A stretch of 64,000 nt of DNA from Whalleya microplaca. Lineage: Eukaryota; Ascomycota; Sordariomycetes; Xylariales; Xylariaceae. Below are positions 23,819 to 34,506 of this stretch, one piece after another. The DNA lies in assembly GCA_022497155.1 (NCBI GenBank), contig MU385731.1, forward strand, positions 496,001-560,000, written 5' to 3'. The position numbers and the translations under genes are program-made. The notes beneath the pieces were generated by a model that worked only from the letters and a program-made list of their open reading frames with translations, made no database searches and was not told the DNA's origin. Positions within the stretch are counted from its first letter, which is position 1; the number at the start of each line of letters is the position of its first letter.

Positions 23819-26115
23819 ATGTTGCGCCCAGCTACGCCTCTGACAGTGCTGCTCTTCGCGGCCTTTGCCATGCTGTTGCTTGCTGTCCTGTCCACTCCCA
23901 TCATCAAAGCGATCCCTCTGGGTACATATAAGGGCGTTAGCTATGGAGTCTTTGGGTACTGTAATGGCGACGTATGCAGCCCGGTGGAGATTGGATATGA
24001 CACAAGTAAGTCTGCTCATGTTACCTTATTGTCCTCCTTTTCGTCCCCTTCGAGTCGAGGTGTATATTCCAATTCTGATCATTTCGCAGCAAAAATATAT
24101 GGCGACTCAGAGTCGACAGCGTCCTTTGATCTGCCTACCGCTACGCGGACAACGCTATCTGCTATCCTCGTCGTCCATCCTGCCGCCTGCTTCCTTGTCT
24201 TGGTGATGCTGGTACTCGCCGCTGTCGCCCACTTGCATTCTCCTTCCCATTCGTCATGCTATTTATTACTGCTTTTCATTTTCGGCATCTTTACATTCCT
24301 AGTATGCCTGCTCTCTTTCTTAATTGATGTCCTACTTTTCGTTCCTCACATGGCCTGGGGCTCCTATATCGTCTTGGCCGCCACCATCCTGGTATTCATA
24401 AGTTTCATCGTTTCGTGCGCTATGCGCCGCACCCTGGTCAGTAGGAAAGCCAGGAAAAAGCGGATTGCAGAGAACGCTGAGATGAGCGGGGAGAATTACT
24501 ACAACCGACAGGCTCAGCAGGAAGTAGAATCAGTTGCTACTGCTCCTTCTCGCCAACCAACTGTTCCTGTCGTCAGTGGAGCAAACGGGGCAAGCGATAA
24601 ACCTCCCGCGTTCGCTTCTTATGAGCAGAAAGACGACCGCAGCAGCGACGAACGGATACCTTTAACAGCCAGAACTCCATCAGAGAGATCTCCAAATAAT
24701 ATACCTGCCGACACCAGCACCGCAGAGCAGGCATATAACGTTCCGCCGCGGGCAAGCCCTGCACCTTCGTTACCTAGGGATCAGTATGGAAATCCGATAA
24801 ACCAGCCTATGGATGCTTATGCCATGCGGAGAGGACCAATTTCCGAACGCATGAACTCGAGAGGTCGCGGCGGGCCCCCGGGCCCCTATCGAGGACGTGG
24901 AGGATATGGTAGAGGTGGCTATGCTGGAGGTTATGGCCCACCACCGAATGGTCGAGGCGGATACGGGCCACCCGGGCGAGGTGGATACGGACCGGGTCCG
25001 AATGGCCGAGGAGGGTATGGTCCACCGCGGGGAGGTTACGGCCCTGGTGGGATGATGAGAGGTGGGAGAACACCTCCACCCAATTATCCCGGTAGCGGGC
25101 CGTACGATCGAAGACCATCCCCTGCGGGCGCATATAGAAATTATAGCCCAGGACCGCAAGAAGTCCCACCGCTTCCCAGTGCTCCTTACGGGATGAACGC
25201 GCCCATGCCTACCGGTTCGACTGGGACCACAGGTACCTACGGAGCCTACAATCCTGACTCGCGAATTAGTGAGCTTCCGAGAGCAGAATCTCCTCCACCA
25301 TTACCCGGTACCGACGACGCACATGTAACGCCCACAGGACAGGCCGTGGAAATGGATGCATCTACCGGCAGCCCAGCTCACCCACCTCAGGGGTTTGGCC
25401 AGTTTAACCAGCTCAGAGATAGCGATGCTGATGTTGCCGGCATGCTCGCTCTGCAGCAGGCGAGGACATCTTCAGTACACCGCCACGAAACCTTCATGAG
25501 TGAAGGCAGCAAGTACAGCCAGGAGGAGTAAGTTAAAGAAAACCCCGAGTGAAAGTTTTTAGCCGCTAACATGTACGCAGGGAATATGTTCCACCTCGCC
25601 AAGCCTGGAACCAGGGAGCTGGCCGTTCGTCCCCGGTAGTCCCTTCACCATTGCAGATTGGCCCTCGCCAGCCGGAAGCAACTAGCGAGACACCGCCTCC
25701 GCAGCAAGTCCCGACTCCGGTCCCAGGCCCAGCCGCAGCCTCGGTCCCAGATACCGGCAACTACTACGAGGACATAGATCCTCGTTTTGCCGAACCGGAG
25801 TCTAGACCACAGCAAGCAGTCATAGATGGACCGATAAGTTACGACGATGTGCCTCCTGGGGCTAGAAGTCCGGCCATCTCCGAACGATCGAATTTCACAT
25901 CAGTCTCGCAACGTGGTGTAAACCCTCGCTGGAATCCCCCGCCCGGCCAAGGATACAACAGTCAGCAAATGCCACAGCGGAGACCGGTTGGCGTGAACGA
26001 AGTCAACGTCCTTAATAGTAACCCTGATTTCCAATTGCCGACAACCCGTGGAGGCCCAAGCCCTCCAAGAGGTCCCAGGGGCATGACTCCTAATAGCGCG
26101 TATCCAGGATTCTAG
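23819..26115 (+). CDS. palI: pH-response regulator PalI/RIM9 (SUR7/PalI family)
   Basis: Exons 23819-24005, 24090-25527 and 25581-26115; 719 aa. The start MLRPATPLTVLLFAAFAMLLL opens the first membrane segment, followed by an extracellular loop with FGYC..D.C. Three further membrane segments lie at about residues 80-165, giving the four-TM PalI topology. The basic TM4-proximal motif RRTLVSRKARKKRIAENAEMSGENYYNRQ is strongly PalI-like. The long cytosolic tail contains an RGG/GYG-rich stretch (about residues 310-390), then Pro-rich disordered sequence. PalI assists the PalH sensor at the plasma membrane in the alkaline-pH PacC pathway. Intron 1 is 84 nt, has no in-frame stop, and would add 28 residues if retained. 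Its GTAAGT donor and CTGAT...CAG end support removal. Intron 2 has a GTAAGT donor. Confidence 0.93.
24006..24089 (+). other. PalI intron 1, frame-neutral (84 nt, no stop)
   Basis: The intron starts GTAAGT, has a CTGAT branch-like sequence and ends TTTCGCAG. Its length is a multiple of three and it has no in-frame stop, so simple ORF calling reads straight through. Retention would insert 28 Ser-rich residues into the extracellular loop between TM1 and TM2. Confidence 0.75.
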
Positions 26116-27494
26116 TGTCTTTCGTCCATTTCATATTTCATCCACCGGGCCGTGGATGTATGGTGCCGTTTAATTGACTTCCGAAAATACTCTATCCAGT
26201 CATACGGCACTGGCGATATCACGATTCATGGTCCGCTCATGAACGATACCTGCTATACGATCACCTATTCTCCAACCCGACTCTACAATCAATCCATTTT
26301 TTCTCTGTTTCCGCTTCCGATATACCCACATACGTACAAGCATTCTTTCTATACATTTGGCATGCCCCAGGATGCGAACTCAGTTTTCACCTTGGGCGAA
26401 ACACCACAAAACACAACAGACGGATGAGCCTTCTTCATCTGCATTCACAAACTTCAGGAGTTTAGTTACAGTCTCTCTCCAATGGCTGAGCGGACTAGAG
26501 GGAGGCTAGCCACATGACCCTTTTTGCGAGGGTTTTCGGGGCAACACCCAACGGTTTTATATTCACCGGCATCGATCGGATAAAGGGGGGGCTTGGAGAC
26601 GAAACAAGGGTTTGGATGGCTTTCTCAAAAAGCTCAATCCGTTGTATACCGGAATGTGTGTGCGTGGTAATGCTCGGTTCTGCAACCAGTTAGTGTATGT
26701 TTTACCTTAGCTATTAGGCCAGACCATCAGGGAAGCAAAGTTCTTTGCGTTCTGTTTGGATGGGCACTAATGCTGAAAACGAACATAAAAAAGTCTGCCA
26801 AGTCTTTTATTCTCGTGCTGTGAATAGTTACTAGTACATATGTTTTCGTAGCGTAAAGACGTACTCCGTAACAAGACTCCTCGTTAGTCACTACGAGCGA
26901 AATACTGCTAGAATACGAGGCATAGTAACTCATTAACCCCTGAACATCTTTTTGAATTTAGCCGATGGACTGGATGTAGTCAACTTTGTCTTCTTCCAAA
27001 CCAAAGTTGTCTTACTGAACTCTGGTACTCATCTTATTTGTCGAGGGATTTCAGTAAGAGTGTCTATGGGGTATATATGAGGATTGCAGATTAACCTTAC
27101 AATGTAGGCTATAGGACACTCATGAATTTATTTCCTCTAAGTTTCATGGATATAGTAAGCATGTATGTCATACAGTATATAGAGCTTTACATTTCTAATC
27201 GCTAGGATGGTGACTTCCACTAATCGACATGGTATTGCCCCCGAGTGATAATGGGAAGTAGCTGATAGGCGTGTCTTCGAAATTTGGTTTCATAACGGAA
27301 GGTGATATGGGTACTTGTAGTATACTTATCCTCCACTTATACCTGACTTGCTCAACTTCGCTCACATCGTTCATCTACGCCTTTGTCAAACATCACTCTG
27401 CAACACCTCTCAGAAAGTTAGCATATATACTTCTAGACGAATCATTAAAGTACTTCTCATAGCTATCCTTAACAGCATCATTTCTGTCAAAATC
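26116..27494. other. Intergenic region
   Basis: Contains the 3' UTR of PalI and the promoter of the small membrane-protein gene. Short frames at 26152-26427 (+) and 26933-26727 (-) have no family signal. Nothing else is supported. Confidence 0.5.
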
Positions 27495-28018
27495 ATGCCT
27501 CAAAAGCCGATTCCTTCTCACTCTCCAAGAGGCCACAGGCCTGTGGACACGCTATTCAGCGAGGTCTACTTCGGTGAGATTCACCACGCCATCGAAAATT
27601 GGCGGGACTTCATCTGGCATGCTAATCCCTATTAGCCAGCCCAAGCCCTAGGAATGACATACCTCAGATCGACGGTCTCCCTTCGGGGCACAGGTCTCAT
27701 CAATATGAGCAGAACAACCCTAGTAACTTACACCACCTCCGTGATCCCGTTATCTTGCCCGCTCTAGATATCTGACACGCGGCAGTTCGCATGGATCCTC
27801 TGAACACCGCACCTCGATACTCTCAGGCATTTACCAAGACCGAGTTGTTGGAGCAGCGAATTCTAGCCTTGGAGGAACGGAACGAGGAGATACTCGAACA
27901 ATTGCAATACACCTATCCTCGACGCGGACTTGCGCTCCTCTGGCATGCGGTCACATTTATTCTCTGCATCATCGCCTGCACCTTTGCTATCGCGGCGCTT
28001 ACCAGGCCCAGTAAATGA
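27495..28018 (+). CDS. Small single-TM protein with coiled coil, three exons (132 aa)
   Basis: Exons are 27495-27573, 27636-27722 and 27786-28018. Both introns (62 and 63 nt) have plausible signals: GTGAGA donor with GCTAAT branch and TATTAG acceptor; GTAACT donor with TCTGAC branch and CGGCAG acceptor. Joining the three exons keeps one frame of 132 codons, which supports the model. The N-terminal half is polar, Pro/His/Asn-rich. Residues about 70-100 (TKTELLEQRILALEERNEEILEQ) form a short coiled coil. A hydrophobic segment at about 107-126 (LALLWHAVTFILCIIACTFAIAAL) precedes a short basic end, so it is probably a tail-anchored membrane protein. No family is recognised and no function is proposed. 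Confidence 0.62.
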
Positions 28019-29403
28019 AATTTGGAGGCAAAACAACCAGGCCGTTGCATGTGGAAATGCAGGAGAGGGACGAGTATTGCTTTGCGGAAATCCTAAGAGG
28101 TGAGCAGCGGAAGTTGTAATGTGTATGGGAGCAGGGTAGAAGCCGATACGGTTCGATAGGGAGCGTATAAGTAATTTGAGGGGAGAACAGGTTAGAGCAA
28201 GCATCGACCCCCTGTTGACGTTATTGCTGTGTTCTTAACTTACACCCATGTCCTTCACGTGTCTTGGGAGTTAAGCTTCTTATACCTATGCGTTCTCGCT
28301 GAATCCGCCAAGCGAGTCTGGGTGCCTTGGACCTATACCCCAAAGTAGGTATACTGACTAATTGTCCCCCATTGCTAATAATCGTTTCAGCCTTGACCTA
28401 CCTAGTGATCCCAGGGCTCCTCATACTCTTTCCATTCTATCTTCTACTGGATAAGTCCACGTTTGTGCAGATGAGGCGCAAATGTGCTAGAGTAAAAGGC
28501 CATACAAGAACTACGCCGCTATGCGTTGGCGCATCGAGAAGCGTATATCTCGATCGCGAAAGACGAGAGTGGATTGAGCATGGCCTTAATCTACGAATCG
28601 AGCCTCAAAGCCGGCGTCATCACTGACTACAACGGCCACCGGCAAGTGTGCGGCACAGCGCTGCGCCGCCGGGATCGTCGAATCCTTTTGCGGGTCTCGC
28701 ATTCGTACCTATGTAGGGAGACGCTTCGCACTAGTCATTCAATTTGCTTGCGGGAGACTCTGTCACTGTTCGCATTAGATAGTAGTTTACGGGAAACTGT
28801 TGCTTGATAGTTACTTTACCGTCATGCCGTTCTGAAGATGTAGTGTATACGTATGTGGTCTCGGCGAAGTGACACCGGACTCGCTAACGTCGAGGGCGAA
28901 GATCGTCCCCGTGCCGAGACAACGGACTGGGGCTAGCGGATGCGAACTCGGGCAGCTGCCACGCAAGCACAGCCGGACGATCTTCAATCGCGCATCGGAA
29001 ACATGCCAGACAAGGCTTCTAAGCCTTGCTGACTGAGTAATAGTATCGATGCTAAAACGACCTGTGATGCAGGGGGATCGGCGGAGGTGGGCTGTTTCAA
29101 TGTCTGGATGGAGTAGATGCCTACGCCCTTGGATATTTATATATCGTATGTCCCGAGCTGTGCCGCATGAATTCTGGACGCACTTCATCACAGCTAATAC
29201 ATAGTTCTGGAAGACTGACCCGAAGCATGAAGATATACACCACCGTTGAGCATACAAGCACTCCACGCAACAAACGCCGTGCCAGCGATCTGGGAACCAC
29301 TTGAAACTCATCTATACAGATCGTCTCAACTCTTCCATTGAGCAGAACCCAATTACTACTTGCAACTCAACCTACCTGCGACCTACTCAGGAGCCAAAGA
29401 AAA
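28019..29403. other. Intergenic region
   Basis: Frames at 28327-28626 and 28526-28807 (+) and 29311-28811 (-) lack family features and coherent splice structure. A duplicated, slightly diverged GGGAGACTCT/GGGAAACTGT-like pattern occurs near 28718-28798. No gene is supported. Confidence 0.4.
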
Positions 29404-29988
29404 ATGCACAGCCGAACCACACATCTCACACCAGAGGACCACGCCCAATTCCGCGCCGCAGCCCTCGCAGCACGGCAAGCCTACCGCGCCTCGCCAGACC
29501 ACGACTACCACAACGCCCTGGTCGACGTGGAAGCCTCGCTCGAGCTCAGCAAACCCGCTCTTCCTCCCCGCCCCTCCAGCACCCCGACACCCGAGTCCAA
29601 GAGCGGCTTCAAAGCAGCCCTAGGCCGCCTCTTCCGCCACCGCCACCACAAATGCCGCAGTAATAGACAGACGCGCGTGCTGGCGAGCGGGTACGACGCG
29701 ATGGTGGACCCCCGCGCGCCGCCGCAGGTGTGGGAGGGCGTCGCGGCCGGGAACGGCGGCGGGGGGATCGCGGAGCTGGCGGCTGGCGAGGACGCGGGGA
29801 GGGCTGGGTTGGCTGTCGAGTTGGAGGGGAGGGAGTTGGTTAAGCTGCCTGAGTGGATGGGGGAGGAGGGGGAAAGGGGGAGGGGGTATGGGTATGTGGA
29901 CGAGTATGGGGTTGAGTATGCGGGTGAGGTTGAGAGTGGGAGGGAGGGAAGGGGAAGAGCGGGATGGGGGAGGAGGAGGTGGAATTAG
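29404..29988 (+). CDS. Unknown GC-rich single-exon protein (194 aa)
   Basis: The frame from ATG 29404 to TAG 29988 begins MHSRTTHLTPEDHAQFRAAALAARQAYRA, a helical amphipathic start. A Pro/Ser-rich linker follows, then KSGFKAALGRLFRHRHHK, a basic patch that could bind membranes or nucleic acid. The rest is Gly/Glu/Arg-rich (EGRELVKLPEWMGEEGERGRG). The second half is strongly G-skewed on the + strand, so part of the apparent coding signal may come from composition. No domain is recognised. The ordered N-terminal segment favours a real but poorly conserved gene. Confidence 0.5.
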   Translation: MHSRTTHLTPEDHAQFRAAALAARQAYRASPDHDYHNALVDVEASLELSKPALPPRPSSTPTPESKSGFKAALGRLFRHRHHKCRSNRQTRVLASGYDAMVDPRAPPQVWEGVAAGNGGGGIAELAAGEDAGRAGLAVELEGRELVKLPEWMGEEGERGRGYGYVDEYGVEYAGEVESGREGRGRAGWGRRRWN

Positions 29989-30526
29989 CGGTCATGCAGC
30001 TGACTGATTTGTGATATTGGGAGGTGGATGAGAGAAGCGAGTGGGTGGGTAAGGGCTGGTGATTTGATCTAGCCATTGGGATTGTAAAAGGGGATGGGGG
30101 CGTTCGAGGCTGGAGTTGGAATGGATGAATATACCCCATCGGACCCCCTGGGTCTGCTGTCACTTGATGATAATGAAGTTATGGTATCTATATTGGCATT
30201 GGGTCTTGCGATCCTTCTCTTAGGTCCTGAAAGGGTCTTCTAGTTAGTACAGTCTCTAGAGAGATAACATAGTTTCCTATGTAGACACAGGTCCGTGAAT
30301 GTCTGATTGGCCTTCATATTCGCAAGTGAAGCCTATCACCGCAGTTGGAAAGCCTGCATGATGTCACGAAATCGGATAAGCAAATCCATGAATGTTTTGG
30401 CATTTGGTATATTTTGTGATTCCTCTAGGCATTGCCTAATTTCCATGCCTATGCTCAGAAGATTCGTTCCTGACACCCTAATGCAATGAGAAAAGCAACC
30501 GGCAGACCCAGAACACCACCGCCATC
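29989..30526. other. Intergenic, 3' side of eL21
   Basis: G-rich at the left, then AT-balanced. No frame with family signal. Contains the 3' UTR of the ribosomal gene on the minus strand. Confidence 0.5.
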
Positions 30527-31269
30527 TTAAATCGTCGTTTCGTACGCAAGGGGAACCACCGTCTCGGGCTGGTTGTCCTTCATGGACACCGTCCGCGCCT
30601 CGCGGGGCAGGGCGGCCTGTCTCTTGACCTGGACTGTGGTGCCTTCCGCCTTGGCCTTCTTCTTGAACTCGGCGTTCTGCTTGACCCGCTTGATGAAGTC
30701 CTCTCTCGACCGTGAGTGGCTGATGTGCTCGACACGGAGGTTGACACGCTTCTCGATGTACCGGTGCTTGACCTTCTTGTAGATGATGACGCCGACGGCG
30801 GTCTTGGTGACGTTGTAGACGACACCAGTCTTGCCGTGGTAGACCTTGTGAGGCATACTGTGCTTCCAGTCAGCCCGTATCCATACACATAATCCTTCAC
30901 CAATTCCAGTTCCATAGTCTTTTCGTCTCCGTCTCTGAATTCGCTCGGATCGGAATATCGGGTTGGATGGGAATGATTGCCTTACCCCTTCTGAACAGCA
31001 CCATTGGCCTTGATATCAACGATGTCGCCAACCCTGTCCAATTGTCAGTCCTCCGCCCATAATATCGAAGATGCCGCAGATTGAACGTACTTGAATTGTT
31101 GCAGGTAGGTAGACAGGTGGATCATACCCTTCTGCCGGAAGTTCCTGGAGAAGGCATACTGTAATGCAGCGAACATGGGTTAGCTAGTGCATCTTCGCTT
31201 CGTTTGTTTCCTATAGATTTGAGAATAACATACGCGAGTGCCAGCGCGGAGACCTGCAGCGTGACCCAT
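30527..31269 (-). CDS. rpl21: 60S ribosomal protein eL21 (RPL21)
   Basis: Four exons: 31269-31234, 31158-31091, 31033-30986 and 30857-30527, totalling 160 aa, exactly the usual eukaryotic eL21 length. The first exons read [12 protein letters not shown], then [19 protein letters not shown], then [16 protein letters not shown]. Exon 4 reads [38 protein letters not shown], all hallmarks of eL21. The protein sits on the large subunit near the central protuberance/5S region. Small 5' exons and several short introns are typical for fungal ribosomal genes. It is divergently arranged with uS4, 393 bp apart. Confidence 0.97.
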
Positions 31270-31662
31270 TTTGCCGGCGTTGTGGTGTGTCGGGGAAGGG
31301 GACTGGAGGTTGTTGGTTGAAGTTGGATTTTTGTCGCGATCACGATTACTGACGGACAGAGAAATTCGCTTAGGACTGATTGAATTTTTGGGGCTTGTTC
31401 GCAGTTGTGGACTTTGGCAAGCGGCACCACACTGGCGCCACGCCTGCCTTTGCTAATTAAGCGAGTTTCCACCTTTCCCTTTTGGGGACTAGCCCCACTC
31501 TTGCCCTAGACCGTCCACAAACTCTGTCTTTTACTCGCTTTTCCACCCGCCCTGAACTTTTTTCCTGCTCCCCTCTTGATCTCTTGATATTGCGAACCAC
31601 ACGACAACCTCAATTTCTCTACCCTTCCCCTCGCCATCACCCAAGACAATTAAGTCGCAATC
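31270..31662. promoter_or_regulatory. Shared divergent promoter of eL21 and uS4
   Basis: 393 bp lie between two ribosomal-protein start codons pointing outward. On the uS4 side the + strand is pyrimidine-rich with T/C tracts close to the start, as in many fungal ribosomal-protein leaders. The eL21 side is likewise pyrimidine-rich on its own strand. A shared promoter would keep a large- and a small-subunit protein co-expressed. No specific factor site is claimed. Confidence 0.6.
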
Positions 31663-32377
31663 ATGGCGCCGTTGTCTTACTCCAAGACCGCAAAGGTCCC
31701 CCGTCGCCCCTTCGAGAGCGCCCGTCTGTCAGTATCACCGGCCACTGAGCACTGAGCTTGGCTCTGCTTAAGTCGATTGTGAACCAGAAAACTGACATGG
31801 TCGCCCCCATAGTGATTCCGAGTTGAAGCTCGTCGGCGAGTACGGTCTGCGCAACAAGCGTGAGGTCTGGCGTGTCCAGCTCACCCTGTCCAAGATCCGT
31901 CGTGCTGCCCGGTATGAAACCTTCCATTTTTAACAACAAGTTCAATAATGCTAATACCAGTTTAGTCAGCTTCTTACCCTCGACGAGAAGGACCCCAAGC
32001 GACTCTTCGAAGGCAATGCCCTCATTCGTCGTCTGGTCCGTATCGGTGTGCTCGACGAGTCCCGCATGAAGCTCGATTACGTCTTGGCTCTGAAGGTCGA
32101 AGATTTCTTGGAGCGTCGCCTGCAGACCTGCGTCTACAAGCTCGGTCTGGCCAAGTCCATCCACCACGCCCGTGTCCTCATCCGCCAGCGCCACATCCGC
32201 GTCGGCAAGCAGATCGTCAACGTTCCCTCTTTCGTCGTCCGTCTCGACTCCCAGAAGCACATTGACTTCGCCCTGACCTCGCCCTTTGGTGGTGGCCGCC
32301 CTGGCCGTGTCCGGAGAAAGAAGGCCAAGGCCGCCGAGAAGAAGGACGAGGGTGAAGAGGAGGAGGAAGAGGAGTAA
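31663..32377 (+). CDS. rps9: 40S ribosomal protein uS4 (RPS9)
   Basis: Exons 31663-31727, 31813-31911 and 31966-32377; 191 aa, close to the usual 190-197. The protein starts [43 protein letters not shown]. The S4 RNA-binding domain includes [19 protein letters not shown] and the [18 protein letters not shown] motif. The C-terminus is acidic (EEEEEEE) after a basic [10 protein letters not shown]. It is a core 40S component that binds 18S rRNA and affects decoding fidelity. Intron donors are GTCAGT and GTATGA; the first is non-optimal but the join is exact. Divergent partner of eL21. Confidence 0.97.
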
Positions 32378-32597
32378 ATGCATCCTATTTGATGGTATCT
32401 GGGTCGCTCAACGGTCGGGAAAACTGATCATATTATGGGTATATGAAACACTGGATCATTACCCACGGCGTTAGGCCACGGGGAATGGAATGCATGAGAA
32501 ACTTTTCACCACCAAATTTTTGAAGTCATGACTATGTGTTGCAAGTGATTCGCTGTGTTATACACATTAATGTATTATTTCTCTGCTTGATACTAGA

Positions 32598-34061
32598 TTA
32601 CCGGACTAACTCATCGTTCCCTAAGAACTTAGCCATGGGGTCGTCCGCGGCTGTTCGCTTCCTTCGATACTCATCTAGCTCAGCCTCTGAGACACCACCC
32701 ATCATCTCCTCCACTGTGCGTTTCTTTGCCGTTTGTTTTGCCGGCTCTGCTTCTTCCACGTTCTCATCAGGCTGCTCCTCCTGAGCGGGAGCATCCTCTA
32801 CGAGGTTGACACCCAATCTTTGACGCTCGGCCTGTTCCCAAGCTCGCCTCCCTTCCTCGCCTGTACAATAGCTATTCTTGATAAACGAGTGACAGCACGC
32901 GTAGCCCCATTCGAAATTCGACCACCAGCTGCCCCATACTGATGTGTGGTTGTTGATGAATACGTCTTCCGCGTATTTGGACTTGGCGGCTGCCCTCGGC
33001 GCGCCCTTGATCAGCCCTGCTTCGTCGTATTCGACGAATTGTTCTGATTCCGTGACGGCTAAGTCTCTCAGAGCCGCAGGCATCGTATTTTGCTCGCCAC
33101 CGTACTTGTCTTGCAGGGCCTTGAGGTGTGCTGCCCGCTTCTTCTCGGCTTCCTCCTTCTCCTTCTTGCGGTAGAACTCTCCGGCCGTGGGGTTCGCTTG
33201 TATGTGTTGACTCGTATCGCCGCCTTTCTCCTGCTTCTCCCACGCGTACTTCTGCGCGTTCTCGAATTCCGCAGCATCGCCCGAGGCGCGAAGGAAGCCC
33301 TCTTCGGCGAACAGCTGCGCCGCCTTGTCGGCCGTCGCGCCGGAATCCACTATCGTCCTCGTCTTCGGGTCGTACTTGGCCGACTCCAGATCGAGGTTCA
33401 GCAGGTACTTCGCCGTGTCCTCGCGTATCCGCAGCTGCCTCGTCGCCGTGCTCTGGTGCCGCCCCATATCGGACTCCTCGGCATACCTCTCGCCATCATT
33501 CTTGTCCTCCTCGCCATCCTCTCCCTCCTCGTCCTTCTTCCCCGCGATCTGCCCCCGCAGCTCCTCCAGGTGATTGTACCGCTCGACGACGCGGCGGTAC
33601 TCCTTGGGATCGTACCCGTTCCAGCGGTCGCGCTTGGCGTCCCAGCCGAGCTGGACCTCCTGCACGACCTCGTCGGCCTGGATATCGCGCCCCGTCCAGC
33701 GCGCGCCCTTCGCGCGCGGGCGGCTCAGGCACTCCTTCGTCTTGTGCGTCATGGCGCCGCAGTTCTCGCACGCGCCCTTGCGGTACTTGGTCGCGGCGGG
33801 GCCGAGCTTCTTCCCCCGGTCGTACCACTTCGCTTGTTGGAGGAGGTCGTCCTTCTGCTTGTGCAGCCGCTGGTGCTCCAGGTAGTCCGTTGTCTGCTGC
33901 TCGCTGGTGGCGGAGGACGAGGAGGCGCCCGCCTCGCCCGCGTAGAAGGGGCGCTTGCTGATGAAGGACGGGATGTAGATGTTTTCTTCCTTCGAGGCGG
34001 CTGACGCCGCTTTGGAGGCGTCGTTGCGCCGTGATGACGGCGGCGGTGGCGGCGGGGGCAT
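32598..34061 (-). CDS. slu7: Pre-mRNA-splicing factor SLU7
   Basis: A single exon of 487 aa starts MPPPPPPP. The family core [15 protein letters not shown]..., the zinc knuckle [19 protein letters not shown] (CX2C..HX4C, about residues 98-110) and [29 protein letters not shown] are all present. The C-terminal part has [19 protein letters not shown] and [10 protein letters not shown]...[20 protein letters not shown]7 acts in the second catalytic step of splicing, with Prp18, in 3' splice-site choice. Its 3' end faces uS4, 220 bp from that stop. It is divergently arranged with REV3 (445 bp between starts). The 5' half of the gene is much more GC-rich than the 3' half. Confidence 0.97.
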   Translation of the reverse strand: MPPPPPPPSSRRNDASKAASAASKEENIYIPSFISKRPFYAGEAGASSSSATSEQQTTDYLEHQRLHKQKDDLLQQAKWYDRGKKLGPAATKYRKGACENCGAMTHKTKECLSRPRAKGARWTGRDIQADEVVQEVQLGWDAKRDRWNGYDPKEYRRVVERYNHLEELRGQIAGKKDEEGEDGEEDKNDGERYAEESDMGRHQSTATRQLRIREDTAKYLLNLDLESAKYDPKTRTIVDSGATADKAAQLFAEEGFLRASGDAAEFENAQKYAWEKQEKGGDTSQHIQANPTAGEFYRKKEKEEAEKKRAAHLKALQDKYGGEQNTMPAALRDLAVTESEQFVEYDEAGLIKGAPRAAAKSKYAEDVFINNHTSVWGSWWSNFEWGYACCHSFIKNSYCTGEEGRRAWEQAERQRLGVNLVEDAPAQEEQPDENVEEAEPAKQTAKKRTVEEMMGGVSEAELDEYRRKRTAADDPMAKFLGNDELVR

Positions 34062-34506
34062 TTTGGCGGGTGTTTTGGGACTGCGGTGGGACTGGTGTGG
34101 TGATAGGGTCTAAGGTAGAGAACTGCGCTGATGCGAACTGCGCCGAGGAAGTTCAAATATCCAGTATGGAAAGTTAGCTGAAGTATAACAGTAGATGGAA
34201 GTTTAGGATTCGTGGCTGTGCTGATAAGCAAGGTTGGATATCGGTATATCGGCCTGTGGCTGGTGTTCCCATTCAACCTTCTTTGTAAGTTGTGGCAATG
34301 GTTAGTGGGCGCCACCTGATCGCGCGTCATTGGTACCTCAACCATCTCGCATCGACGCGTCTACCTTTGATGGGGACCGCGTTTTGAGCGTGAACAGAAC
34401 AAAGCACGAATGCGCCCTGCGATCAATTGCTTCATAATGTGCTATAGTTGAGTTTCCGCAATATGCTAAGAATCCTCCGGCATAATCACAGGGCGCAAGA
34501 GTCGTC
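34062..34506. promoter_or_regulatory. Divergent promoter region SLU7/REV3
   Basis: 445 bp lie between the ATG of SLU7 (-) and the ATG of REV3 (+). No open frame of note is present. Both promoters and leaders must lie here. No individual motif is claimed. Confidence 0.5.

Noticed and set aside
31661..32383. 240-codon minus-strand frame opposite uS4
   Set aside because: Antisense of an unmistakable ribosomal gene, running through its introns.
33090..34004. 304-codon and 277-codon plus-strand frames opposite SLU7
   Set aside because: Antisense shadows of the GC-rich SLU7 coding sequence, with leucine/arginine-rich low-complexity translations.
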